A DNA stretch of 64,000 bases from Leptospiraceae bacterium (GTDB lineage Bacteria > Spirochaetota > Leptospiria > Leptospirales > Leptospiraceae): NCBI GenBank assembly GCA_024233835.1, contig JACKPC010000001.1, forward strand, positions 806,001 to 870,000. Direction: 5' to 3'. Positions 18,209-27,347 of this stretch are shown piece by piece. The position numbers were made by a program, and so were the translations under genes. Below the pieces are notes generated by a model. The model had not been told where the DNA came from, did not search any database, and saw only the letters and a program-made list of their open reading frames with translations. The stretch's first letter is position 1. Each line of letters starts with the position of its first letter.

Positions 18209-19114
18209 TTATCTTTTCCAATCCAAAAGAATCCAATCATTGAGAGAAGCTTCATACAAAAGGTTTCCACCCAATTTTTGAGTAAAAAGCTCCATAGCTG
18301 CCTCCCGTTTTTCTGTAATTAAGCCACTGAAAAGGATTCGTTCGGTCTGGATATTTTTAATATTTTCAATATTTTTTGAGATAACCGCAAAAGTAATATT
18401 GATTAGAGTCAGATCATATTCCAGCGGAACCTTCTCATGATCAAAACCACCCTCATAGACCGAAAAATCTATTGAAGTATCCAGGGAATTTTCATTCCGG
18501 TTAAATTTACAGGCCTCTACGGCATTGGAATCTATGTCTATCGCGCAGATCTTTTTGGCTCCCAAGATTGCGGCAGCAATTCCTAAAACTCCGGAACCCG
18601 TTCCCATGTCCAAAACAGACTTTACTCCCTTCATGGCCGTTTCCATACGCTCAATCATAAGCTTTGTGGTTTCATGATGCCCGGTTCCGAAGGCAAGACC
18701 CGGATTTAAAAAAAGAGGAATACGATTGTCTTTTTTTAACTGAGTAATGATCTCTTCAGATTTTTTTTCCCAGGTAGGAATAATTCTAAGTGTTTTTCCT
18801 ACATCAAACGGTTTATAAAATTCTTTATAAGCTTCTTCGTATTCTTTGGATTCGATTAACCTTGACTCCAAAAAGTATTCGGTCTGTACTGTTGCTTTTA
18901 AAAATATATGAAACTTTAGTTCGGATTCCAGATCGGTTTCGGGAAGATAAACGTGAATATTTGTATCATCTCTAAGGATTTTTTCTCCCGTTTTTTCTTG
19001 ACTTAAATCTAATAGTATTTCATAATAATCGGATATTCCCATGCTTTCAACAAATTCTAAGAAGCTTTCTGAATTATCCTTGGGAAGGTTTACTTTTATT
19101 TCTTTATATCTCAT
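18209..19114 (-). CDS. prmA: Ribosomal protein L11 methyltransferase
   Basis: A 301-residue SAM methyltransferase. SAM-binding motif I is VLDMGTGSGVLGIAAAILGA, followed by CAIDIDSNAVEACKFN; the PrmA hallmark NPGLAFGTGHHETT precedes it. It trimethylates ribosomal protein L11. The ATG overlaps the stop of the upstream phosphatase gene in an ATGA arrangement, so translation is coupled. The N-terminal substrate domain is divergent but of normal length. Confidence 0.92.
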   Translation of the reverse strand: MRYKEIKVNLPKDNSESFLEFVESMGISDYYEILLDLSQEKTGEKILRDDTNIHVYLPETDLESELKFHIFLKATVQTEYFLESRLIESKEYEEAYKEFYKPFDVGKTLRIIPTWEKKSEEIITQLKKDNRIPLFLNPGLAFGTGHHETTKLMIERMETAMKGVKSVLDMGTGSGVLGIAAAILGAKKICAIDIDSNAVEACKFNRNENSLDTSIDFSVYEGGFDHEKVPLEYDLTLINITFAVISKNIENIKNIQTERILFSGLITEKREAAMELFTQKLGGNLLYEASLNDWILLDWKR

Positions 19115-21624
19115 TTTGTAAGTTCCAGTTTCTTTTTTAGATCTAAAAGATTTTTTTCTTTGATTGTATAATTTGAAAGTTTTATTAGTAATTTCTTGCT
19201 TTTCTCCATATTGCCCAGACGTTGATAAATGTCTATAAGATTCAAAAGGTTTCTAATATTTTCCGGTTCTCTGAGTCTCACTCTCTCTCCTTCCTCTGCT
19301 GCTTTCTCATATTTTTTGAGTCTTTTATTTAGATAAGAACTCCAGAAAATTGCCCTCGTGTTAAGATCGTTTAAGGAAAGATATATATTTAAAACTTCTA
19401 AGGATAAAGAATAGCTTCTTTTTTGAATGTATAGTTTAAAAAGTGAAATAAGAACTTCGGAGTGTTCCGGATAGTCTTTTATTATTTCCTTATATAGGGC
19501 GATGGCCTTATCCCGACTTCCCTGGTTTGCGTATTCCTTAGCTTCTTCTTCCTTTTCTATAATAGACTCCGGATAAGAAGTTGGTGTGGTCTTATTAAAA
19601 CATAGTTTCATAATCGAAAGATCATCGATTAAATGTCCTCTTTGCAGTATCAAGTCTTTTAATTCATTTAACTTTCCTTTGGATTCATTCAGCAGTTTTA
19701 AAAAAAGTGTTTCATCTTCGTTAATAATTCGATGTCCATCTTGATCTACACCAATATCCAGATCATCTTTTCCATCTGAGCCCATGAAAACGCAGTCATT
19801 TTCCTGAAGTTGGAATATATTTATATAGACTCCTTCTCCTAAAAACTCGATTCCAATTTTTTTTAGTACCTTTTCATCAGGAAAAAATGTTGCGATTTCA
19901 TCTCGATACAAACAGGAAAAAGGATATTCGGAATTGATAAAATATAACATTCCCGATTGCTCATCAACCAAACCAAATATGGCTGAAATCAACATAGTAC
20001 CCTGAAAAGAAACGAAAACATTTTGTAACTCTTTAAAACTTTCTTTTAGCCATATTTCTGGTGATATATTTTGAAAATTGCTAGAAGACTTTGTTCTTTC
20101 CAAAATGGATCGAAAAACGGTTCCTATAACAATAGAGCCTCCGGCACCCTGAATCGATTTTCCCATAGCATCTGCATTTAAGAAGACCGTATAATTTTTC
20201 TTTCTCAAATTTATCCTGTCACTAATACAGATGTCTCCTCCGATTTCATGTTTTCGCTTTCGAAATAAAAATTTCTTTTTTTGTTCCATAATGAATTCTA
20301 TTTGAACCGGACTTTCAGTTTGTTGAAAAAGAAAGTTTCCGGAAAGAGGTTTTATGAGAAGTGAAGTTAAGAAATAATCTCCATCCTGTTGGTTCTTTAA
20401 GGTCTGAACTTCTGTGAGGGTCTTTTGCAGCTTTTCAGTTCTTTTTTTTACTTTCGTTTCGAGGTTTTCATTCAGGACTTCAACCTTATTCATAACCCTG
20501 GCAAAACGATTTCCGAGGATAAATGCAATAGATAGGATAAACATAAAAAAAGTATAGTGACCGATTTTTGGAAAATAAAAAAGATTCATACTACTAGCTA
20601 TGTCTACGAATATCCCTAAAGCCATAAGGAGAAAACCGGGAAATATATAAATCGCATCCTTATTCTTTTGTAAAGCCTGCCTGGTAGTTACGTAAATAAT
20701 ATAAAGAGAAGACATACTTAAGGAAATATAATAAATTAAGCGATAAATACGAATCGCTCCCATAGTTCCGAACAAAGATAAAAGAGAAAGAAGAATATTC
20801 ACAAACAAAAATGCTTTAATGGGCTTGCTAACTTTATGAAAATAAAACCTATCGATAAAGAAAGAAAAAAATGGACTGGCTAAAAATAGAAGAATATGTT
20901 CGACTTTCCTGTGCAGGAAAACAGAGTTTTCAAAAAGAATATCCTGGGTAGTGGTATTGGCCACAAACCAGTATAAAGAAATACTAATCGAAAATAATCC
21001 GAAGTATAAGTTATATAAATCTTTCGGTCTTTTTGCAGAAAGAAGCAAGTGATATAGACCCACAACCAGGTAGATAATAAGAAAAATAAAGGACCTGATT
21101 TCACTGTTCATATGCTCATTATAGATCGCTTCTGAAGGACCAATTTTGATACTATCCATGAACTGTAGCGGAAAATCCCCTTCAGTATATAAAATAATCG
21201 TAATGTAGTTTTTTCCCTTAAAGTTCCGTATGGGAATATCTTTGAGGATATGCCTCATGGCTCCCGGTCTATAGGGTTTAACGGAGCCCCTTTCTCGCAA
21301 AAGGATTTGGTTAAAATAGGCTTTGGATACATCGAGTAACCTGCCTGCATTGAGGGCTACGGGAGTTCTCTGTTTCATTAACCGGAGAATGGATTCGGGT
21401 ATTTCTTTTTTTAGGGTAATAAAGCCTGTCTTGATGCCCAGGGTCTTAGTGAGGTTAGTTGGAAGTTTTACCTCCGACCAGGTAAGTGGATCTTCTTCCA
21501 GATAAGAAGCTTCAAAACCGGTTTTATATTTCCAGGAACCATCAAGTTTGTGTATCACAGTCAAATCGTTTTTTGCTGTCTTGCAGGAAAAAAAGATAAA
21601 AATAATAAAGAAAAAGATTCGCAT
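19111..21624 (-). CDS. 7TMR-DISM receptor / SpoIIE phosphatase / TPR protein
   Basis: The 837-residue protein has a lipoprotein-like signal (FFFIIFIFFSC, Cys14), an extracytoplasmic domain to about residue 175, seven membrane helices (about 178-380), a short coiled coil (LNENLETKVKKRTEKLQ), a PP2C/SpoIIE phosphatase domain (about 430-650) and TPR-like helices to the end. The metal-binding acidic residues are seen in EIGGDICISD, NADAMGKSIQGAG and GSDGKDDLD. Such proteins dephosphorylate anti-anti-sigma STAS proteins, and a STAS gene lies 1.5 kb upstream. Ligand unknown. It overlaps prmA by 4 bases. Confidence 0.85.
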   Translation of the reverse strand: MRIFFFIIFIFFSCKTAKNDLTVIHKLDGSWKYKTGFEASYLEEDPLTWSEVKLPTNLTKTLGIKTGFITLKKEIPESILRLMKQRTPVALNAGRLLDVSKAYFNQILLRERGSVKPYRPGAMRHILKDIPIRNFKGKNYITIILYTEGDFPLQFMDSIKIGPSEAIYNEHMNSEIRSFIFLIIYLVVGLYHLLLSAKRPKDLYNLYFGLFSISISLYWFVANTTTQDILFENSVFLHRKVEHILLFLASPFFSFFIDRFYFHKVSKPIKAFLFVNILLSLLSLFGTMGAIRIYRLIYYISLSMSSLYIIYVTTRQALQKNKDAIYIFPGFLLMALGIFVDIASSMNLFYFPKIGHYTFFMFILSIAFILGNRFARVMNKVEVLNENLETKVKKRTEKLQKTLTEVQTLKNQQDGDYFLTSLLIKPLSGNFLFQQTESPVQIEFIMEQKKKFLFRKRKHEIGGDICISDRINLRKKNYTVFLNADAMGKSIQGAGGSIVIGTVFRSILERTKSSSNFQNISPEIWLKESFKELQNVFVSFQGTMLISAIFGLVDEQSGMLYFINSEYPFSCLYRDEIATFFPDEKVLKKIGIEFLGEGVYINIFQLQENDCVFMGSDGKDDLDIGVDQDGHRIINEDETLFLKLLNESKGKLNELKDLILQRGHLIDDLSIMKLCFNKTTPTSYPESIIEKEEEAKEYANQGSRDKAIALYKEIIKDYPEHSEVLISLFKLYIQKRSYSLSLEVLNIYLSLNDLNTRAIFWSSYLNKRLKKYEKAAEEGERVRLREPENIRNLLNLIDIYQRLGNMEKSKKLLIKLSNYTIKEKNLLDLKKKLELTK

Positions 21625-21641
21625 TTCAGAACCTACTATAT

Positions 21642-23093
21642 TTATTTTTTAAGATATATAATAGCTTTTAAGTTTAAACCCTGTTTTTTGTTTGTTTCAA
21701 GTTTTATTTCTTTTTTTTGAAATAGCTCAGAATTATTTTGCAAGTAAGAAAGGATAAGAGGATTCACAAGTGCTTCCTCATAAAAAATAAAAGCATCCTG
21801 TGACTTTATTGTCTTTTCAAAACTTTCTTTATCAATAACAGGCAACTGTCCCGGTAGGAATTCTCGCATCCTTAAGTCGGGATACTTTTTTTCGAGGTAG
21901 AAGTAAGGATCCGGTATGGTGTGTATATAAGCCGATTTGGCTCCCCGGATAGAATCTGCAATTTTCTTAAAATAGGCTTCTATAGAAGCAGGTGTATTAT
22001 ATAAAATAAAAGAAAATAGAAGAACTTTACTGAGTATAAAGAGATTAAAAATAATCGTAAAATTCGGAAGATAACGAAGATACCCGATTTCACTAAAAGA
22101 AACTATGAGTAGAGAGAAGGGTGTTATAATATGAAATACATACCAGGACTCACTACTTAAAAATAAAAATATAAGCACGGATAAAGTCCAGAATAGAAAA
22201 AACTTGGAAAGAGAAGATACAACGATCTTCCGTTTGATAGGAATAAATAAGAGAAGGGAGGCCAGTATACTCAGGGCTTTCCATCTAGGGGAATCGAAAG
22301 CTGATAAAATGATCGTAACTTTAGTGAAAATTGGAAATTCACTGAGAAGGGTATTTTTACGGCTGAGTTGAGCACCAAATTGGAGTCTGAAGAGTTCCCA
22401 TTCCGGGTGTATATAAAAAGCCCAGGCAAGAATGGGTAAGACACCGGCGATAAGAGAGGAACCGATATGCTTCCAGCTTGAGCTTCTGTACCAATAGAGA
22501 TATAAAATAGGAAGCCCGTATACTACTGCAAAAGGATGGGATAAAAAAGAAAGAGAGAGAAAAAGACCTGCGAGGAAAGCTTCTCGTTTTTTAATCTTTC
22601 TATCCAAAAAACCAATGGAAAGAAAGTAGATAGATAAAAGGGCAAAAAAGAGACAGGTACCTTCCATACGCAGAGTATGAGTGACTTTTATGAAGAGAAA
22701 ATCTGTACATAAAAGGATAGTACTCAGAAGCAATTGTTTGAGCGAAAATCCAAAATTGCGAGCGATGGAAATAACCAGGATAATATCCAGTAAGCCTATG
22801 AAACTGTTAATTGATCTGGCTATTTCTATGCTTGAGGGTAAAATAGTAAAAAAAAGCGATTGAATTAAAAAAAATAAAGGAGGCATCCAGAAGGTATAGT
22901 TATCCATTCCGGGTAATAGACCTCCGAGAACTTTTGTTGCCATTTTACCTGATTGTAGAAGCTCTCTGGCAGGACTGATGAATAGAACTTCATCAGGCCA
23001 GAGTAAGGGAAGGTTTCCTCCCAGAAAAATTGAGAATAGAAAAAAACATAGACAGAAACAGAATATGAAAAACCGAGATGAAAACACCTTCAC
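21642..23093 (-). CDS. GT39/ArnT-like membrane glycosyltransferase
   Basis: A 483-residue polytopic protein with about eleven membrane segments. The first periplasmic loop has the acidic pair in LLWPDEVLFISPARELL, the typical catalytic-loop feature of GT-C enzymes of the PMT/ArnT type; TLRMEGTCLFFALLS is the matching second motif. These enzymes move a sugar from a polyprenyl phosphate to protein or lipid on the outer side of the inner membrane. The C-terminal soluble part (about 380-483) is short. Substrate unknown; gap to the downstream gene is 17 bases, so cotranscription is likely. Confidence 0.72.
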   Translation of the reverse strand: MKVFSSRFFIFCFCLCFFLFSIFLGGNLPLLWPDEVLFISPARELLQSGKMATKVLGGLLPGMDNYTFWMPPLFFLIQSLFFTILPSSIEIARSINSFIGLLDIILVISIARNFGFSLKQLLLSTILLCTDFLFIKVTHTLRMEGTCLFFALLSIYFLSIGFLDRKIKKREAFLAGLFLSLSFLSHPFAVVYGLPILYLYWYRSSSWKHIGSSLIAGVLPILAWAFYIHPEWELFRLQFGAQLSRKNTLLSEFPIFTKVTIILSAFDSPRWKALSILASLLLFIPIKRKIVVSSLSKFFLFWTLSVLIFLFLSSESWYVFHIITPFSLLIVSFSEIGYLRYLPNFTIIFNLFILSKVLLFSFILYNTPASIEAYFKKIADSIRGAKSAYIHTIPDPYFYLEKKYPDLRMREFLPGQLPVIDKESFEKTIKSQDAFIFYEEALVNPLILSYLQNNSELFQKKEIKLETNKKQGLNLKAIIYLKK

Positions 23094-23133
23094 ATATTCT
23101 GCTTGCTATGAGGAAAAAAAAGAGGTAGAAGTA

Positions 23134-23472
23134 TTACTTTCCAAGTGAAGCAATGGCTTCATCTTCAGTGGTATAAACATCAAAAAGATCAAGAAGTTCT
23201 ACAACATCAAAAACCTTTTTTACCGGAGGAGTAATAGAGCAAAGTTTTAGTTTTCTACCCTGCTTGTTTAACTCTCTAACCATACCTACGAATATCCTGA
23301 TCCCGGAAGATGAAATATACGAAATTGATTCCAGATTGATGATAATATCACCTTCACCTGACTGTACATCTTTAGCCAGGTGCGATTCTACTTCATCAGA
23401 CTGGGTGATATCCAATCTCCCGGCTAGCTTTACCAGGACATGCTTTCCTATTTTTTGGGTCTTTATGTCCAA
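23134..23472 (-). CDS. STAS-domain anti-anti-sigma factor
   Basis: A 112-residue single STAS domain. The phosphorylation loop is YISSSGIRIF; Ser55 corresponds to the serine phosphorylated in SpoIIAA, and the usual Asp before it is Ser54. The start is TTG at 23472 behind AGGAG. It would relay signals between an anti-sigma kinase and a PP2C phosphatase; the SpoIIE protein at 19111-21624 is a possible partner, by inference. No kinase or sigma gene is nearby. Confidence 0.9.
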   Translation of the reverse strand: MDIKTQKIGKHVLVKLAGRLDITQSDEVESHLAKDVQSGEGDIIINLESISYISSSGIRIFVGMVRELNKQGRKLKLCSITPPVKKVFDVVELLDLFDVYTTEDEAIASLGK

Positions 23473-23631
23473 TCGAAATCTCCTGATTCTATTTTCGGAA
23501 TTTTAGGATTCTACTTTGAGAAACTGCTACCTAAAACTCCATACCTAACAATACGAAACAATGATTTCGTTTTTTCAGGAATAGTCAAGAGAATTTTCAA
23601 TATATAACAATTTGTTTCAAAGGCAAAAAAA

Positions 23632-24159
23632 TTAATAAAACCTCGGAGGATTCAAATTTTTTTCTTCTATGATTTTTTTTATAGTCCTCATTCGTGCATG
23701 GCCTAAAAATTTACGAATGGCTTTAAGTCCCCAACCCAAACCGATTAAATTGTTTATAACGGTTTGGCGGATTTTCGTTAAAGTAACCCGAATTCCAAGC
23801 TTTTTCTGGGTTTTTATCAGTATTTTCTCAATTGTTTTGGGGTGAAGTTGTGAATTTTTCCTGCCAACCAGAAAGTATTCATCGCCATCCCGCTGTCCCA
23901 TCTGAATCCTGATAGACGGAAGTAGGTCTTCCGGAATAGGCAGGGCACGAGAACGAAAACACTTTTTCCAGGGATAAATTTTTATCTCTTTCTTCTCCAG
24001 GTCAATGTCCTTGTTCTTTATGTTGATAGCTTCACTGATAGTTAGGCCAAAGTTACAAAGGATTTTTAAACAAAGGGAGTGTTGAAAATTGTCCCTGCAG
24101 TTTTCCATAATGGCATTAAATTCCATTTCCGAATATGTTGTTTGCTCATTATCTTTCAT
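23632..24159 (-). CDS. Degenerate stand-alone tyrosine-recombinase domain
   Basis: The 175 residues match only the catalytic half of phage-integrase proteins: NFGLTISEAINIKNKDID corresponds to the GLRxSE box and FLGHARMRTIKK to the LGH box. The catalytic set is broken: the first Arg is Thr40, the His of HxxR is Thr128 with Arg131 kept, and the nucleophilic Tyr position after GH154 is Ile163. There is no N-terminal SAM-like domain. It may be a DNA-binding relic with a new role or a decaying gene; the frame is intact. A 9-bp inverted repeat lies 60-105 bases upstream. Confidence 0.68.
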   Translation of the reverse strand: MKDNEQTTYSEMEFNAIMENCRDNFQHSLCLKILCNFGLTISEAINIKNKDIDLEKKEIKIYPWKKCFRSRALPIPEDLLPSIRIQMGQRDGDEYFLVGRKNSQLHPKTIEKILIKTQKKLGIRVTLTKIRQTVINNLIGLGWGLKAIRKFLGHARMRTIKKIIEEKNLNPPRFY

Positions 24160-24217
24160 AGCAATTTCGTTTTTTAAATTTACCTTTTCTTAATAATAAA
24201 AATTTTCAAATAAATTC

Positions 24218-24265
24218 GTATCACTTCCATAAACTAATAGCAAAGAAGGCAAAAAAAAGTGATAC
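24218..24265. repeat. Inverted repeat upstream of the recombinase-like gene
   Basis: GTATCACTT at 24218-24226 pairs with AAGTGATAC at 24257-24265, separated by 30 bases. Its place upstream of the recombinase-like gene suggests an operator or a recombination-site remnant. Function is inference. Confidence 0.4.
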
Positions 24266-24379
24266 AAGTTTCGTCTATCGCAAAGCTATATTTGTCAACG
24301 GTAAGAGCAAGTTAATAAATAGATTATTCCTACCTAACGATATGTTTTTTTTGTTTATTTAGGGAAAAAGTCCACTTTC

Positions 24380-24620
24380 TAAAGAACCCTGTGCCCGTGC
24401 AGGTGCTTGGTTGCCAGTAAACAGTGTTTGATATTGGTTTTGTAGTAGATAAGTCTTTTTGGATTGGGGATTAGAGGTTCTGCTCCCGTCGTCAGAAATG
24501 GAGCGGTCACGACCCTTCCTTACGATTATAGTATTAGAAGAAGTAATTTATTAACCCCCACGTTTCAACGCGGGGTACGGGGGATTGGAAGCCTTACTTT
24601 CCGAAAGAGAAACACGGGAT
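24380..24620. other. GC-richer non-coding segment with strong hairpin, possible mobile-element relic
   Basis: The 500-base gap between 24160 and 24659 holds no convincing gene. From about 24380 the base composition rises sharply above the flanks. CCCCCACG and CGCGGGG around 24553-24576 form a strong hairpin (loop region GTTTCAAC), and GCTCC/GGAGC at 24482-24504 a weaker one. The shape recalls the 3' end of IS200/IS605-type elements, but no transposase is present. The 11-mer GGTCACGACCC at 24504 recurs, inverted, inside the cyclase gene near 43173. Confidence 0.3.
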
Positions 24621-24659
24621 ACTAATATCCGATACCTGAGCACGAAAATGCGATTTATC

Positions 24660-26247
24660 TTAACCGAGGTCAATTCCACGTTTATGATGTGTGCGCGATT
24701 TGTTAATCTTGAATCTTTGTATCATGTTCCGGAAAGACTCTGCTTGACTGGCTAATTCGACACTGGCAGCCGAACTTTCCTCAGCAGTTGCAGCAGCGTT
24801 CATTGCAACCTGAGAAATCTGATTTACACCGGATGTAGATTCTGCTACGCTTCTGGATTGTTCCAGAGAGGCATCTGCAATCTTCTTGATTAAATCGGTA
24901 ACCTGAATGACTCCTGAGGTCATCTTGTTTAGTACCTCTGCTGTTCTATCAGCCATTTCTGTTCCTGTATTTACTTTTTTTATAGATCCCTCAATCAGTC
25001 TGGCAGTTTCTTTTGCTGCAACTGCGCTTCTTGAAGCAAGATTGCGTACCTCTTCCGCTACCACGTTAAACCCTTTACCATGTTGTCCGGCTCTTGCCGC
25101 TTCCACTGCTGCATTTAAAGCCAGTATATTGGTTTGAAAGGCAATGGCATCGATTTCTTTAATAATTTTAGCAATATTTTCTGAGGTTTCACTGATTTCC
25201 TTCATAGCAACAATCAGAGCTCCCATTTCTTTATTACCAGCTAATGCCTGTTCTTTTACGATTGAGGCCTGGTTACTGGCTGATTCTGCGCTTATAGCAT
25301 TGTTCTTTGCCTGTTCCTCTATCTGTTTTAAAGTAGCGGTGATTTCATCTACACTGGAGGCCTGTTCGGAAGAACCCTGGGCAAGAGTATTACTTGATTC
25401 GGATACCTGTTTGGAACTAATTAATATTTGAGAAGAAGCATTTGCAACTTCCTCAATTAAGCTACTCATATCGCTTATCATACTATTGAAAGTATCCCCT
25501 AATGTTAAAATTTCATCATTTGATTTAATCTCTGCTTTAACGGTAAAATCCCCTTGAGAAGCAACTTCCATTAGGTTTAATAATTGATGAATAGAGTTTG
25601 TAATTTTATTTGAAAGAAAAAGAGAAATAATAATAGAAATACAAATTGCAATAAAAGAGCCAATAACAATCACACCAATAGTTATACTCAAAAGTCGCCC
25701 GGATTCTCTTTCCCGTATCTTCAGTAACTTATACTCGATAGTTTTGCTCTTATCCAAGATTTTTCGAATATTATCCATAGAGCTTTTCCCGATGGCTTTT
25801 TCTTCTGCTTCAATGATTTCACTGAGCTTTCGTTTTCCTTCGTTGACTTCCTTTCTATTCGCAATCGCTTTTTCTGCTATAGAAATCCAGGTAAGAATAT
25901 TAGTATTCATGTCCGTTAATAGTTCTTGCTGTCTTGGGTTATCGGAAGTAAGTTTTTTTACATCGGAAAAATGAGTCACTATATTCGTTTTTCCCAGTTT
26001 AAAGGGTTCTAAAAATTCTTCTTTTCCTGTAATGGCATATCCTCTCTGTCCTGTTTCCATGTTTATAAGGCTAATAAGTATAGAATCTAACTTCCCGAGT
26101 ACCTCATAGGTATGAGAATTCCATTTATTTGCCTGTGCTAACCTTTTAACACTAAAAAAGGAGGTAACTGATAGGATTATCATTATCAGCAATACAAGGA
26201 AAAAGCCAAATAATAGTTTACTGCGAATACTTGCCTGTTTTTTTCAT
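24660..26247 (-). CDS. Methyl-accepting chemotaxis protein, start displaced by a one-base frameshift
   Basis: A membrane chemoreceptor: N-terminal membrane helix, a CHASE3-like periplasmic domain (METGQRGYAITGKEEFLEPF), a second helix, HAMP (KITNSIHQLLNLMEVASQGDFTVKAEI in part) and the signalling hairpin with IDAIAFQTNILALNAAVEAARAG. It feeds CheA/CheW. The in-frame start usable as written is TTG at 26192, inside the first membrane helix. The frame is open further upstream and reads KKQASIRSKLLFGFFLVLL, a typical receptor N-terminus. An ATG at 26247-26245 lies one base out of frame with it across a run of seven A (26238-26244 on the other strand). I therefore extend the gene to 26247 and flag the frameshift. 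No methylated-region loss is seen. Confidence 0.85.
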
Positions 26248-26425
26248 GATTATACCGTTATTATTTATAGCAAATATCGTACCATGAAAATATTTTTTGA
26301 TATTTTTATGTAGCCCATCGAGAAAATCTCTTTTACTGCCTATTTCCAGTTTTTTTTACTCTCTAGCATATTAATTGCATTGGTATTTTTGTTTCTTTTA
26401 TGGAATTATACTGCATACTGGGATT

Positions 26426-26983
26426 ATGAAATCAGGATTTTTTTTATTCGTTATTTTTCTTATGATTACCTGCACCGGAGAGAAATCCTCGAAACCTCTC
26501 AGTCCGGAGGAAGAAAAAAGAAAAAGATTAGAAGAGGTTTTTTCGGGTAATTTGAAAAAATATAACTTCAAGAAATTGGCTGATGGAAGCTTCTCTTTAA
26601 GTATTGAATACGGAGGGAGTATGGCTCTCACTTTTTTTGAACAGGACAGGTACGCAGAATATATGAAAAAAATTCATGCTTTTTATGTGTATAAAACCTT
26701 TCTTTCACTGGATAAGTTGAACTCCTTACAACTCAGCCTGGTAAAACCTTACTACGTCAATTACCCGGATTTGAATAAAGAAATGATTGAGGAATTTGAA
26801 ATTTTTAGAATTTCGGTGGATAGGACTATTCTGAACCCGGTTTTAGAAAAAAAAGTACCGGAGGACTACGAAAAAGGTTCCGCTAAGAAGAAATTTTCTC
26901 CCGAAATGCTAATTATCATAAACTCAATTATTTCCAAATGGAAAGTTGAGCTGGACGAGTTTCACCGAGTGGAAATAAAATAA
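26426..26983 (+). CDS. Lipoprotein of unknown function
   Basis: Starting at the ATG at 26426 the 185-residue product has a lipoprotein signal (KSGFFLFVIFLMITC). The mature part is charged and helical, beginning with a Lys/Glu-rich spacer (SPEEEKRKRLEE). An upstream in-frame ATG at 26375 would bury the signal peptide and is not used. No family recognised. It lies 42 bases before the alkyltransferase-like gene. Confidence 0.68.
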   Translation: MKSGFFLFVIFLMITCTGEKSSKPLSPEEEKRKRLEEVFSGNLKKYNFKKLADGSFSLSIEYGGSMALTFFEQDRYAEYMKKIHAFYVYKTFLSLDKLNSLQLSLVKPYYVNYPDLNKEMIEEFEIFRISVDRTILNPVLEKKVPEDYEKGSAKKKFSPEMLIIINSIISKWKVELDEFHRVEIK

Positions 26984-27025
26984 GCTTGAGTTATTTTTAG
27001 TAAAACAGTACGATTTCTCAAAAAT

Positions 27026-27346
27026 ATGAACGAAGAGATTACTTTTTATACAAAGGTTTATGAACTGGTAAAAAAAATTCCGAAAGGTAGAGTAAGTTCA
27101 TATGGAAGGATTGCAGCTCTTTTAGGGCAGCCTCGGGCAGCCAGGGCCGTAGGTTATGCGTTAAATTCCCTAAAAAAACATGATCTTCAATCAGTTCCCT
27201 GGCAGAGGGTTATTAACTCAAAAGGAGAAATTTCTTTCAAAGGAGATACTTTTCGTGCCAATTTACAAAAAAGACTTTTGGAGAAAGAAGGGATCCTCTT
27301 TGATGAAAAGAGTCGTGTTGATTTAAAAAAACAAGGATGGCCATAA
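27026..27346 (+). CDS. Alkyltransferase-like (ATL) protein
   Basis: The 106 residues correspond to the DNA-binding domain of O6-alkylguanine alkyltransferases: IPKGRVSSYGRIAALLG is the entry helix-turn-helix and ARAVGYALN carries the arginine finger. The PCHR active-site motif reads PWQRV, with Trp59 in place of the acceptor Cys, the defining mark of ATL proteins such as Atl1 and E. coli YbaZ. These bind alkylated bases and hand them to nucleotide excision repair. One base separates it from thiD. Confidence 0.9.
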   Translation: MNEEITFYTKVYELVKKIPKGRVSSYGRIAALLGQPRAARAVGYALNSLKKHDLQSVPWQRVINSKGEISFKGDTFRANLQKRLLEKEGILFDEKSRVDLKKQGWP

Positions 27347-27347
27347 A

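Noticed and set aside
24160..24659. tmRNA, RNase P RNA or SRP RNA in the 500-base gap
   Set aside because: I looked for their conserved boxes and found none; only hairpins are supported.
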